Of a stretch of DNA of 64,000 nt, positions 52,331 through 62,240 are shown piece after piece. Source of the DNA: Gari tellinella (taxonomy: Eukaryota; Mollusca; Bivalvia; Cardiida; Psammobiidae); contig OV277866.1 in assembly GCA_922989275.2 (NCBI GenBank), positions 32,319,246-32,383,245 of the forward strand. Direction: 5' to 3'. Made by a program: the position numbers and the translations under genes. Under the pieces are notes generated by a model. That model did not search any database. It was given only the letters and a program-made list of their open reading frames with translations, and was not told the origin of the DNA. Each line of letters opens with the position of its first letter. The first letter of the stretch is position 1.

Positions 52331-55300
52331 GTAAAAGGTTTTGAGTGAAACTGAAAGTTGGAAATGCAAGTGCAACAGAACTCGAGTGCAATTGGCCCAA
52401 CAAGGACTCATACCCAGGGTCTCTGGCATACCAATTCCAGTACTCCAGTCTCCAACCACTGAGCCACCAAGTCACAGACATTGATTTTATACCAAATACC
52501 TAACCGCATTTAATCCTGCTACACCTTTTCCCCTGAGATTCACCCCTAATTGACTGCCTACATAGCTTAGTGGTAGAGCGTCTACTTGCAGTGCGGGAGG
52601 TCCTTGGCACTCAGGATTTGGTGTTCGACTGGTTCGTCGACGTCAGGATTAGTGACCGGCCTGATACAGTCCCAATGGTGCACCTAAAAAGTGTCCCTTT
52701 CATAATCATCAGAATTGATGGCGTAGAAGTAGAAATAGAAATAATCTCATAGGAACCAGGGGCCCGTCTAACGAAAAATCGAACGACAAAAACGGTTGTA
52801 AACTTGTAAATCAAAACTTTAAAAGACATCTAATTTCCGATTTCTCCTTTCCTGTCTTGTGACATCTCTTTGGAATCGTTTTGAACAGACAACTCCAAAA
52901 TGATGTCACAAGACACTTTATTAGTTGGAGGAAAAAAAAGAATATTTTATAATCAGACTTACGACTGATTTTGTTGTAAGACGTTTCGTAAGATGGGCCC
53001 TTGAGCATGTACACAGTCTACCGAATGCTTCGATGTGACTAATCATTAGAACCACCTGAAACGAATGTTTGTAAATGAGAACTTTGTTTTATAGATAAAT
53101 ATGAATTTAAGCAAATAAAAAACATACCACTTTTTCAGCCGTGTTTTATATGATCAACTGTTTATTGCAGAGATGAAAATGAAGACTCGGGTTTTGTAAT
53201 TGACACTGAAGATATAGGAGTTCGTCTGAAAGCATTTGAATACTGGAAGTGTGCAGAAACAGGTTTATCTAGCGGCAGTCACCCAGAAAGCATTAAGTTT
53301 GTCATAGCTGAAGCACTTCCAAATCAAGGTGAGTTGTACTTTAACCTGTTACCCCATAATAGGCCTTCCCAAAAGCCTGTTTCTAGCTTTAAAGAAGTAT
53401 CTGGGTAAAGCAGGTTCAAAGTAAAGCAGAATGCTCCTTAAGGAGCATTCTGCTTTACTTTCAATCTGCTTTACTTTCAGTCTGCTTTAAGCTATAGATT
53501 TTTAGAAGATTCCCTGTCATATGTCTCTTTTACACCAATAAGTTGTCACCTGATTAGCTTCAGTGGGTATATCAAGAAAATGTTTGAAATTCTTTAAACA
53601 ACTTATTGTCAAGAACACTGGGTTTGTATCGCATTCAAACTAGTGTTAACTCGGTACTATGTAAAAATGAATGTAAAGATGTAGCTGAAAGGCACATTCC
53701 ACTTTACTTTCAACCTTCTTAAAGTGATCACCTGTAACTGTTAAGATTTTAAAACTAGAAATAGGCTATGAAATAAAGAGTTACCGTAGGCAACATCAGT
53801 TGAACTTGAGTCTAATAGAAAGGTGACCACTGAATACAGGATAAAAGTAATGCAGAACACTGATAGGAATGTTCTGTATAACTTTGTCCTGCATTAAACT
53901 GTCTCTTATGTTGACTCATTACTCAATATAATTTTTCTAGATTTGAAGCCTGGTGACCACTTAAAGCAGGTTGAAAGTAAACAGAATATGCCTAAAGGTG
54001 CATTCTGCTTTCTTTACATCCTTCTTTAAGCTTCCATCTGTTAAGAAAAAGAAGATATTTCTGATAGTCTTTGATATTTATTTTATAAACAGAACTTATT
54101 TCTTCAGTTGAGGAATGAATGAAAGGCGTAAAAGGGCATATTTAATGGGTTAAGAAAAGCCTTTATTTCCTAAGAGATTGGTCACTAAACACAAATTTGA
54201 CTGTACTCATGTTTAGTTGTTATTGTCCTACTGCAGGTCCTAACCAGGTATATACATTCTTACATGACCACGGAGGCCCGGGCATTCAACATATAGGCCT
54301 ACACACTCAAGATATAGTCACCACTGTATCCTGCCTCAAACAGAATGGTGTGCAGTTTGCTGAACCTCCCTACACTTACTACACAGAGGTAACATACAGA
54401 CTTTTTTGTCCCCAAAAATGGGAAGGGACCTTAGCCTTGGCCCTTTCATATTGGGAAATTGAAGTGCAATTTTCGGCCAAATTTGGTAAAGTAGACTGAC
54501 TTTCAAGATTGAACATTGCCCTCAAGCTAAGTTTCCATGCACACATCTTTTGACCTTTTGTTTTCATAAGCAGCGTCCTGTTTTCAGAGAACTAATATAA
54601 AACAAAAACGCTGTCGGCTATAAAAAGCATCGGGGTCCAGAATTCCGGGACGGGTATTCAGATTATTTTGCATTGAACTTTTAGGAGAAAAATATGGGAC
54701 TTCAAAAATTGACCAGTATTCAGAGGATTATGGTTTTTTTAGAGTGTCCGGTTTTGAGAGTTTACTGAAATAGCATATTTTTCACCTATCATTATATTAT
54801 TGTAACATTATTAGATAGAACAATCAATTGAGTACATGTATAACTCTGTCAGAATAAGTGACATCATAACTAGCTGCAGCCAAGGATAGCATACACTGGC
54901 AATAGTTTAAAAGTTACTAACCATCATTCAAATGCAGAACAAAAGTAAAGCAATTATAAGAAACCTATATTGTTTTTTGAGCAGCTTGAATCTAAGCAAT
55001 ATACCAAATAATTTGGCATCTGCTCTGAAACAAAAAAAATACATTGACCAGTTGAATAGCACTTTGTCTGATAACGATTAACCCATTCCCCAGAGCCTGC
55101 TTCTAGTTTCAAAGAAAGGTGACTGCTAAGAGCAGATTGAAAGTAAAGCAGAATGTACATTAAGGGTTTTTCATGTGGCGAAGTTTTCCAGCTGACTTGC
55201 GGAAGGTCGGTAGTTCTACCCAGTTGCTGATTTGTGCCTGAAACAGTGCATAAAGGGCTTCTGGAGTCTTCCTCCACCTGTAATTAGCTGGACGTCGCAA

Positions 55301-58300
55301 ATACTGTTAAAAGCGACGTAAAATCATTATAGTTCAAATCAAATCTTCAGCCTGCTTTAAGCTATCATCTGCTAGGATATAGAAAAAAGTTCTTATGATA
55401 TACATATTCTGTACTTTATAAAGCAGAACCAATGTTTTTCATTAGAGGAATAAATTAAAGGTGTATTTATGGGGTATTGAGAATCTAGTGTTTTATTTCA
55501 GGTTGGCAAATTGGAGGAAATCTGTGACATAGGACAGAATGTGGACATTCTGAGGGAGAATGGTATTCTTGTAGATGCTGAGGCAGACTCAGGGGAGATG
55601 GTAACCAATAGTGACAATGCCTCAGATCTCAGGTATGTAGTTGTAGTTAACTACAGATTTCATAAGGCTTTGTTTGGTCTTCACATCATATCCAAGTTTT
55701 ACATTAACCCTTATCATGTGAAGCACAACTTGGCAAACATTTGCAAACAGTTTGGATCCAGATCAGACGCTGCATAACCCAGCGTCTGATCTGGATCCAA
55801 ACTGTTTGTCACTTATATTCAACAATTCTTAAGAGCAGAAACCATTAAAAAATTTGATCTTTCGCAAGGATATATTTGCAGCAGACGAAAACTCAGCATG
55901 TTATGGGTTAACACATCGAATCCTAGCGACAAGGGATCTCATAATTTACAAATGATGTACATGTGAAGAGTATATGTGTCCATTGCAAACAGTGTAGCCC
56001 CATATAAGAAGGCTCATAAAGGAGCCCTTGGATCAGGATCTGCACTATTGGTCATTTTCAAATACAAATGTATAGCATTAATTTGCCACAAAACAACCCT
56101 AAATAGTCATGAATGGACAGTACTTTATTGGGAACAGGAATTGTTATTAAAAAGTTCAGAGCTGAATGAATTAATGGTCTGTGCACTGTCCAGCGCAAGT
56201 AAATGGTGAGTCTGACATTAGGATGAATTAACCCTTTACTCCACGGATATGCATTTTTATGCATTTGATTTATTCCTTCACTGAAAACCAAAAAAGTTTC
56301 AATTTATAGTCATAAATATGCATTTTAAGAAAATATTTTCTGTATCTTAGTTGATGAGGGCTGAAAGCAGCCGCAGTCTGTTGTTCTTTCAACCTGCTTT
56401 AACTGGTCTCCTTTTCACTAATTTAGAAACAGGCTAAGGAGTAATGGGCTAATTGAAAACAAAAAATGACTAAAGATGAGAAACTGTGTAAGTGTAACTG
56501 CTAGTACTAATCTCTGGATTAATATAAACAAAAACACCAGGTCCAAGGTTATAAAGCTTTCGAGTTGAGTCTGAAATCGTTCTCAAGCTTATGATTGGTC
56601 AGATTTAAGTTTTTGTCAAGTAAAGTGTAAAAAAAAAAAGGGGGGGGGGGGCAGGTTTGCTCCGCGGCATGTATTGAAAAGTCTTAACTTTCTTAATGCC
56701 ATTTTGAATTTAATTTTTTCCTCAACTGATGAAGCTAGTTCCAATTTATACAGTCATGAATATCTATAATATGAAATACTTTATATAGGTTTCCTAGTAG
56801 ATGGTAGTTTACAGCAGGCTGAAAGTAAAGCAGAATGTGCCTTGAGGCATATTCTGCTTTACTTTCAACCTGCTTTAAGTGGTCACCTGTCTTCAAAACT
56901 AGAAATTGGCTATGGGTAAAGATGAAAACATGAAGCAGGTTGAAAGTAAAGCAGACTACACCTTAAGGCAAATTCTGCCATACTTTCAGCCTGCTTCATA
57001 CAATTTGTTTGAATAAAGAATTGTTATTTTCTTATATGTATAGATTGAAACTATTTTCTTCAATGGAGGAACAAATATGATGCTTTAAATGTGTATCGTT
57101 AAGAACTGAAGGCCACAGAAATTTCCTATTGGAAAGCCCTTGTCTCACTTTATATTGATTTAAGCTGCTACATATCCTAAATAGTTATACCATCAGTGTT
57201 TAAAGGTTCCATATAGAGGTTTAATATAAGAAAGTACAGATTAATCCATCCAAATTAATGCTTATGGCAAAAGAAAGGGAAATAAGTACCACAAATATTT
57301 AACTAACAAAACATTCAAGTTGTCTCCCTTGCATGTAAAAAAAAAATGGCATTTTGAAAGATCATTGTTAGTGTCAAACCAGTCCTCAAACCCCAAATAC
57401 ACATGATATTTAAACTGCACTGAGTGTGATTCCTTGGTGTGATCCAGTGCAATGCATTCTTGTTTTAAAAACATGTTGAAAGTTTGTGAACCTCTGCTTT
57501 ACATTCAGTCTGGTTAAGACATCTGTACCATCTGCTAGGATACAAAAAATATTTGAAATATTTATAATAACTTTAAATTGGGACTATTTTCTATTTTACC
57601 ATTACCCGATAAAGACACCTTTTTATGCCTCTAATTTATTCCTCCACTGAAGAAAATGGTTTCACTTTACAAAGTCATGAGTATATATCGGAAGAAATAG
57701 TTTCTATATTCTAACAGATGGTAACTTAAAGCAGGTTGAAAGTAAAACTGGATGTGCCTTAAGGCTCATTCTGTCTTACTTTACACTAAGTCAGATTTCA
57801 GAGACTGTCAGTGTTCTTGGGTCTGTCTGGTGCATAAACAGATGTCAAACTGCAAACAGTTTGGAGCCAGATAAAATGCTGGATAACCCATTCACGGCAT
57901 TGTCTGATCTGGCTAAAAAATGTTTGCCACTCAGACTAAAGTAGTCAAAAATGTTGTAAATGAGATATTATATAGTTATCCACATTTTATAACATGTGTT
58001 ACAGTGGAGAATCTGTTATTCTTTCCCAATAAACGCGTTTACGCTAAAACTATTATTTGCAGTGCAAACAGTTTGGAGCCAGATCAGACGCCGGGTAACC
58101 CGGCGTCTGATCAGGCTTCAAACTGTTTGCCACCAAGATAAACATGAAATATCAGAATTTTCCAAAAGTTGTTCTTTTCTACGTTTTAGCGCTTTGCGTT
58201 TGCGTACGTTTGCGTTTAAACGGGAAAGAATAACAGATTCTCCACTGTAGCATCCCATTTGTTTTTATTTTGAAAAGAACAATGTCTGCTCCACTGTAGA

Positions 58301-58768
58301 GATCATAGCCATCGTCCCCATCCCCCACACCCAATTTATCTTGTACCATTGAACCCATTGTATGCTGGGTAATATTTGGCGGCCATTTTAAAATGTCGTC
58401 TGCAGCAGCTAAAACTCAAATATTTGCAAAAGAATTTAGCAGTTTCTGATAGAATATTGACTTAGCAGCAAGCAGTTTTGATCTAAGATCAGGCCCCACT
58501 ATGTGGGGCCTGATCCGAGATCAAAACTGTTTGCCTAGAGGTACACCTAAAGGTGTATCCAGCATGAAATTAGTTAAGTTTCTCCCAATAATTATTGTAT
58601 GTATTCAGGTACCTGATGCAGAAATTCACCAAGCCACTGTTTGACAGAAACACCTTCTTTCTTGAGATAATTCACAGAGTTGGAGCTCGGGGATTTGGTT
58701 CGGGTAATATAACTGCCCTGTGGCGATCAGTCCAGGCCTACATGAACAGTAAGGAACAGAAGACATGA
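51699..58768 (+). CDS. HPDL: 4-hydroxyphenylpyruvate dioxygenase-like protein (complete, five exons, 410 aa)
   Basis: Exons 51699-52330, 53171-53328, 54237-54388, 55502-55632 and 58609-58768 join with matching phases (2, 1, 0, 2) into 410 aa. HPDL is a two-domain vicinal-oxygen-chelate protein; in mammals it is mitochondrial and makes 4-hydroxymandelate for the coenzyme Q ring. The N-terminal half starts [20 protein letters not shown]. The three Fe(II) ligands expected of the HPD family are present: His181 in HFDHVTFAC, His282 in GIQHIGLHT, Glu377 in FFLEIIHR. The C-terminus has the family signature [11 protein letters not shown] and [15 protein letters not shown] is favoured over HPD by overall sequence character and length; a paralogue comparison would settle this. 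The start is the first in-frame ATG of a frame open upstream. Introns hold many core-2 hairpins, SINEs, one A, B and F element each. Confidence 0.88.
52340..52482 (-). mobile_element. tRNA-derived SINE in HPDL intron 1
   Basis: Minus strand: A box region TGGTGGCTCAGTGGTTGGAG, then B-box-like GGGTATGAGTCC, followed by a short body with GTTGGGCCAATTGCACTC. Confidence 0.6.
52556..52750 (+). mobile_element. tRNA-derived SINE in HPDL intron 1
   Basis: Perfect A box TAGCTTAGTGGTAGAGCG followed by ACTTGCAGTGCGGGAGGTCC; the B box is decayed (GTGTTCGAC). The 3' end is not well defined. The head resembles a Cys/Ala-type tRNA. Confidence 0.65.
52758..53002. mobile_element. Family W palindromic TIR element
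   Basis: AGGGGCCCGTCTAACGAAAA and TTTCGTAAGATGGGCCCT form the TIR; inner pair TGTCTTGTGACATC / GATGTCACAAGACA. Confidence 0.7.
53171..53328 (+). CDS. HPDL: HPDL exon 2
   Basis: Acceptor TTTATTGCAG, donor CAAG|GTGAGT. Encodes [20 protein letters not shown] through VIAEALPNQ. Confidence 0.88.
53403..53490. repeat. Core-2 hairpin with duplicated right arm (HPDL intron 2)
   Basis: TAAAGCAGGTTCAAAGTAAA pairs with TTTACTTTCAATCTGCTTTA; the CTGCTTTACTTTCA arm segment is repeated. The turn is GCTCCTTAAGGAGC, a core-3 style turn on core-2 arms. Confidence 0.75.
53660..53900. repeat. Degenerate core-2 and core-3-like hairpins (HPDL intron 2)
   Basis: GTAGCTGAAAGGCACATTCC / ACTTTCAACCTTCTTAAAG near 53680-53720 and ATACAGGATAAAAGTAATGC / ACTTTGTCCTGCATTAAAC near 53835-53898. 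Confidence 0.55.
53955..54032. repeat. Core-2 hairpin (HPDL intron 2)
   Basis: CTTAAAGCAGGTTGAAAGTA and CTTTACATCCTTCTTTAAGC with AGAATATGCCTAAAGGTGCA at the turn. Confidence 0.65.
54237..54388 (+). CDS. HPDL: HPDL exon 3 (second His ligand)
   Basis: Acceptor CCTACTGCAG, donor GAG|GTAACA. Encodes [20 protein letters not shown] and [13 protein letters not shown], the hallmark HPD-family segment. Confidence 0.92.
55080..55460. mobile_element. Family C element split by a SINE (HPDL intron 3)
   Basis: TTAACCCATTCCCCAGAGCC at the left, core-2 left arm ending near 55158, and the right arm CAGCCTGCTTTAAGCTATCA at about 55350. Confidence 0.65.
55163..55333 (+). mobile_element. SINE of the widespread molluscan GGCGAAGTTTTCCAGC type
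   Basis: Contains ATGTGGCGAAGTTTTCCAGC, TTGCGGAAGGTCGGTAGTTC, GGAGTCTTCCTCCACC and the 3' end AAAAGCGACGTAAAATCATT. It is inserted in a core-2 hairpin arm. From memory this is a common bivalve/gastropod SINE. Confidence 0.7.
55502..55632 (+). CDS. HPDL: HPDL exon 4
   Basis: Acceptor TTTATTTCAG, donor CTCAG|GTATGT. Encodes [20 protein letters not shown] then GILVDAEAD, matching the family's GIL-D region. Confidence 0.88.
55704..55911 (+). mobile_element. Family B element in HPDL intron 4
   Basis: TTAACCCTTATCATGTGAAG to CATGTTATGGGTTAA. Core 1 at 55744-55808 has perfect outer arms with a GCTGCATAACCCAGC turn. Confidence 0.8.
55908..56174 (-). mobile_element. Family F element sharing a TTAA with the B element
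   Basis: TTAACACATCGAATCCTAGC to GAGCTGAATGAATTAA. Core 4 CAAACAGTGTAGCCCCATAT with the AGGCTCATAAAGGAGCCCTT turn. Confidence 0.75.
56813..56881. repeat. Core-2 hairpin (HPDL intron 4)
   Basis: CAGCAGGCTGAAAGTAAAGC and GCTTTACTTTCAACCTGCTT, turn GTGCCTTGAGGCAT. Confidence 0.75.
56935..57000. repeat. Core-2 hairpin (HPDL intron 4)
   Basis: TGAAGCAGGTTGAAAGTAAA and TACTTTCAGCCTGCTTCA pair. The outer base pair change (AAGCAG to GAAGCAG with CTGCTTC) is matched on both arms. Confidence 0.7.
57726..57785. repeat. Core-2 hairpin, right arm truncated (HPDL intron 4)
   Basis: TTAAAGCAGGTTGAAAGTAA with TGTGCCTTAAGGCTCATTCT; the right arm ends at CTTACTTTACAC. Confidence 0.6.
58000..58249. mobile_element. 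Complete family A MITE in HPDL intron 4
   Basis: TACAGTGGAGAATCTGTTAT and its perfect complement; GGAGCC core 1 with GCCGGGTAACCCGGC. Confidence 0.85.
58470..58533. repeat. Hairpin with a novel stem (HPDL intron 4)
   Basis: AAGCAGTTTTGATCTAAGAT and GAGATCAAAACTGTTTG flank CAGGCCCCACTATGTGGGGC. Outer arms resemble core 1 but the inner stem is unlike any other copy here. Confidence 0.8.
58609..58768 (+). CDS. HPDL: HPDL exon 5 (Glu ligand, stop)
   Basis: Acceptor TGTATTCAG. Encodes [20 protein letters not shown] and [14 protein letters not shown], stop TGA at 58766. Confidence 0.92.
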
Positions 58769-58961
58769 CAAACAGCATAATATTATAGAATACCCTGTGA
58801 AAGTTCTTGTCTGTTATACTGTCAATCTTGTATTAACCTATTACTCCATAGATACACCTTTTTATGTTTTTCAATAAACCGATTCCATCACTGAAGAAAT
58901 TAGTTCTACATCAAAGGTCATTATTGTTTATGGGCGGAGATCTGTAAAAACAATTTATTGT

Positions 58962-59036
58962 TTAATGCAGGATTAAAACAATGCAGAAAGCTCCTTACAT
59001 GCAAGGGACTTTCTGCTTTTTTTATCCTGCATTTAG
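58962..59036. repeat. AAGCTCC-type hairpin
   Basis: AATGCAGGATTAAAACAATG and TTTTTTATCCTGCATTTA around AGAAAGCTCCTTACATGCAA. Sister of 19450 and 53835. Confidence 0.65.
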
Positions 59037-59455
59037 CAAGCACCTGTATAATATGACAGCCCATGCGGAGAAGTAAAAGGAAATGTTTTGAAGGAGACAA
59101 ATGGCCGGAAATTTAGAACGCCTATTACATGTCCTGTCTCTTTTTGTTGCAGATTTTTTGATTTTACTGTCAGAGACATAGTCTATTTTGGTTAATTTGT
59201 AACTGAACATTTTCAAACTCAAAAGTGTCTCCAGTCCTACCCAATCTCTGCCTATGGATCAGCTATTGAGTAATGAGTTAGAACAAGATTGAATGTAGAT
59301 TATATTTTGTTATATATACAGTAAAACCTCTCTATTACAACCACTAAAACAATTATTGCTTATTGATTGTATAACAGACAGGTGACAGCTAAAAGCAAGG
59401 CGACAGTAAAACAGAAAGCTCCTTAAGGAGCTTCCTGATTTACTGTCACCATGCT

Positions 59456-59942
59456 TTAACCCTTTACCTGATAGCCTATTTCTAGTACTTAACTCTTTCC
59501 TCCCTGAAACATGAAATGGACAATTCCAGTTTCCATTATAGTCTAGTCCATTTCTGACTTTTAAGGGTTGTTTGTGTCAATTTTTGGCATTGTGACAAAC
59601 AGTGAAGACCCTGATCAGAGGGGTCCTTTCGGAGCCCTCTGATCTGGGTCATCACTGTTTGCACAGGACAAGTGTACTATTTACATGTACAGTTTGAAAA
59701 TGACGCCTATATGCGGGACTAGGGTTCAAAGAGTTAAGATAGGTGACTACTTAAAGCAGGTTGAAAGTAAAGCAGAATGTGCATTCTTCTTTACTTTCAG
59801 CCTGCTTTAAGCTATCATGTGCTATAATATAGAAAATATTCCCCATAATACATATTCATTACTGATTAAATTGGAACTACTTTCTTCGGCGGATGAATAA
59901 ATTATATCCGCTAAAAGGCGCTTCTATTGGGGAAAGGGTTAA
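59456..59942 (+). mobile_element. Family C element nested in D
   Basis: TTAACCCTTTACCTGATAGC to ATTGGGGAAAGGGTTAA; a core-2 hairpin remains at 59753-59812. It breaks at CTAGTACTTAA and resumes at TTAAGATAGGTGACTAC. Confidence 0.9.
59489..59737 (+). mobile_element. Family F element nested in C
   Basis: TTAACTCTTTCCTCCCTGAA to GGGTTCAAAGAGTTAA, with core 4 (GACAAACAGTGAAGACCCTG, turn GGGGTCCTTTCGGAGCCC). Confidence 0.9.
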
Positions 59943-60121
59943 GCAGTCACCTGTTGTAAACTTCTAATAATTTACACAATTTTTGGGTCGTAATAGAGAG
60001 GTTTTACTGTATTGGTATTTAACCCTTGCCTTGAGTGTACCCAGAACATTGATCAATTATTATTTTATTTCTACATTAATGTATATGCTGCTGATGAATT
60101 GCCATCTTCTAGAACCATAGG

Positions 60122-60316
60122 CACTGGGGACCAACGGAGTATCACGAGGGTCGTTTCGCACAGAAGTCCCGTATACAGAGTATAGAGAGTATGTATACCT
60201 TATCAAACAAAGTACATTGTATATGTATATGATACCAACTGAAGTCGTCATTGAATTTATATAGGAAGGGCTTCTGTGCGAAACAGGTCGTCGTGATGCT
60301 TCGTTTGCCCCCAGTG
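60122..60316. mobile_element. 195-bp MITE with CACTGGGG ends and ATAGG duplication
   Basis: The left end CACTGGGGACCAACGGAGTA and right end CTTCGTTTGCCCCCAGTG form TIRs that extend to GTTTCGCACAGAAGTCCC / GGGCTTCTGTGCGAAAC. ATAGG flanks both sides (60117-60121 and 60317-60321). Confidence 0.75.
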
Positions 60317-60572
60317 ATAGGGTAATTTTCAAAACATTTGGAAAGTATAGTTGGCAGTACAGTAAAAGGGTTATTATACAAATCCCAATGTTTTGAAACC
60401 ATTAATGTATATTTGTTTACAAACTCTTTTAATGCTGATTTTTCCATATGGGCAATAGCACTTTTGAAATATGATACTTGATGTAGATTTTCAGAGGCTG
60501 AGCTGTTTTAAGAAAACATTCCATAAAAGAACAACAAACAAAGCAGACTCTGTCTACACTGTTTGCAATAAA

Positions 60573-60854
60573 TACAGTGCTCCCTCTCTACAACAACACC
60601 CAACTGGAGACACAGATTGTGAGTGTTGTTTGGAGGAGGTTGTTGAAGGGGGGTTAAATCAATACCCATTGAGAGCTGAGTATAACTTGGCTTACAATTG
60701 CAAATACAAATGTAGCTTGAATCCAGATCAGACGCCACATAACACGGCGTCTGATCTGGATTCAAACAAACTTGTTTTTGGAAATGCCAGCACATGTTGT
60801 TGGAAGGAGGAAATCATTGTTTGGAGGGCCATAATGTTGGGAGGGAGCACTGTA
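60573..60854. mobile_element. Family E MITE, internally deleted
   Basis: TACAGTGCTCCCTCTCTACA to GTTGGGAGGGAGCACTGTA. Core 1 (AGCTTGAATCCAGATCAGAC) runs almost directly into the right TIR. Confidence 0.8.
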
Positions 60855-60859
60855 TACAT

Positions 60860-61548
60860 TAATTGGTTTCCAAAATAGAAATGTTAAAATTAGAAGTTAT
60901 TAAGGACAGTGTTCAACATGCAATATCCCAATAATTTGATTACTCAATGCTAGCTCAGACTGCAAGTGATGATGTTAAAGACAGGTGACAGCTTAACCCG
61001 TTCCCCCATAAGTGTCCACCTGGCTTTAAAACTTAAAACAAACTATGGTGTAATAGGTTAAGCTCCTGGATCCACTGACTGTTGTCACTTGTAACCCTAG
61101 GAAATCATTCTCACTGGTATATGTTCCTAAGCAGCTACCATAAATGCCCAAAACAAGCCTTCTCTTGTCTGTTCATATTAAAGTATTTGGACTTTATTGT
61201 ACCAACATTTAGAAGCATTAGAACTCATCATTATCTGTCAGGCACCCTTTTGTCAGTATTGACTTTTATTGTGTACATGTTTTATTATGCGGCAAGACAT
61301 CTATTCCTGCGAACTTCTTTCACAAAATTGTTTTTTACACAACCTAGTTTAGTAGTCTTCTGTCTTTCATTTATGTGAAGTGCATTGCAAGAAAAGGAAT
61401 CTTTTTAGGCATTCCAGTCTGCATTGAGCAAGATCAGCCTCAGATATTAAAACTTTGGACACTTGAGTCTCAACATATGCTATGTACATGTATAATGTAT
61501 TTAATGTTCATTAAATGATCTTAGAAGAGTACACACATTTGTCTTATA
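60860..61548. other. No gene seen; degenerate D/C remnants
   Basis: GACAGGTGACAGCTTAACCC and TGGTGTAATAGGTTAAGC (about 60980-61060) are eroded D and C pieces. The rest is AT-rich. Confidence 0.45.
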
Positions 61549-61574
61549 TAGTAAAACCTCTCTAGTGTGACCAC

Positions 61575-61771
61575 TTAACCCTTAGCCTGCCACTCACGAC
61601 TATAGCTCCATATGCAAACAGCTTGGAGTAACTCGGCGTCTCATCCGGATCCAAGCTGTTTGACACTCGGACAACATTTTCAGCAATTTTTAGCAACTTT
61701 GAAGCACTTTGAAACTTGAAGCAGACGAGAAATATAGCAGACGGCAATTTATTTGGCGGGCTAAGGGTTAA
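61575..61771 (+). mobile_element. Family B element nested in D
   Basis: TTAACCCTTAGCCTGCCACT to GGCGGGCTAAGGGTTAA. Core 1 lost the left inner stem (CAAACAGCTTGGAGTAACTC). D resumes with TTAATTGTATTAATTATTAG. Confidence 0.8.
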
Positions 61772-61807
61772 TTGTATTAATTATTAGATGCTTAAATCAG
61801 ATAACTT

Positions 61808-61921
61808 CTAAACCCATTACCCCATAAATACTCCTTAAGGCGCATTCAGCTTTACATTTAACCTACTTTAAGTGGTCACCTGTATTTAAAACTATAAACA
61901 GTCTATCAGGTAAAGGGTTAA
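61808..61921 (+). mobile_element. Family C element nested in D, left hairpin arm lost
   Basis: CTAAACCCATTACCCCATAA to CAGGTAAAGGGTTAA; CTCCTTAAGGCGCATTCAGC is what is left of core 2. Confidence 0.7.
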
Positions 61922-61997
61922 AGCAAGGGGATAGTAAAACAGAAAGCTCTGTAAGGAGCTTTGTTTTACTTTCACCATACTTTTAGCTTTCACTTCA

Positions 61998-62240
61998 TTA
62001 ACCCTTAACCTCATAGCCTGTTTCTAGATTTGAAGGCAGGTGACCACTTAAAGCAGGTTTAAAGTAGAGCAGAATGCACCGTTAGGCGCATTCTGCTTTA
62101 CTTTCAACCTGCTTTAAGTCACTTTTTGCTAGTATATAAGTAATATTACTAATTGTACATGTTCATGCCTGTATAACCTTGAACTATTTTCTTTGGCGGA
62201 GGGATAAATTAAAAGGCGCTTCTATCAGGTAAAGGGTTAA
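61998..62240 (+). mobile_element. Complete family C element nested in D
   Basis: TTAACCCTTAACCTCATAGC to ATCAGGTAAAGGGTTAA; core 2 at 62047-62118 with GCACCGTTAGGCGC turn. Confidence 0.8.

Larger units (their letters stand above)
59317..60011. mobile_element. Family D MITE with family C nested inside, itself hit by family F
   Basis: TACAGTAAAACCTCTCTATT to AATAGAGAGGTTTTACTGTA. The D sequence breaks at ATGCTTTAA (59459) and resumes at TTAAGCAGTCACCTG (59939), its core-3 right flank. Confidence 0.9.

Noticed and set aside
60142..60447. 101-residue minus-strand open frame
   Set aside because: It runs across the CACTGGGG MITE and its flank; no domain and no splice support.
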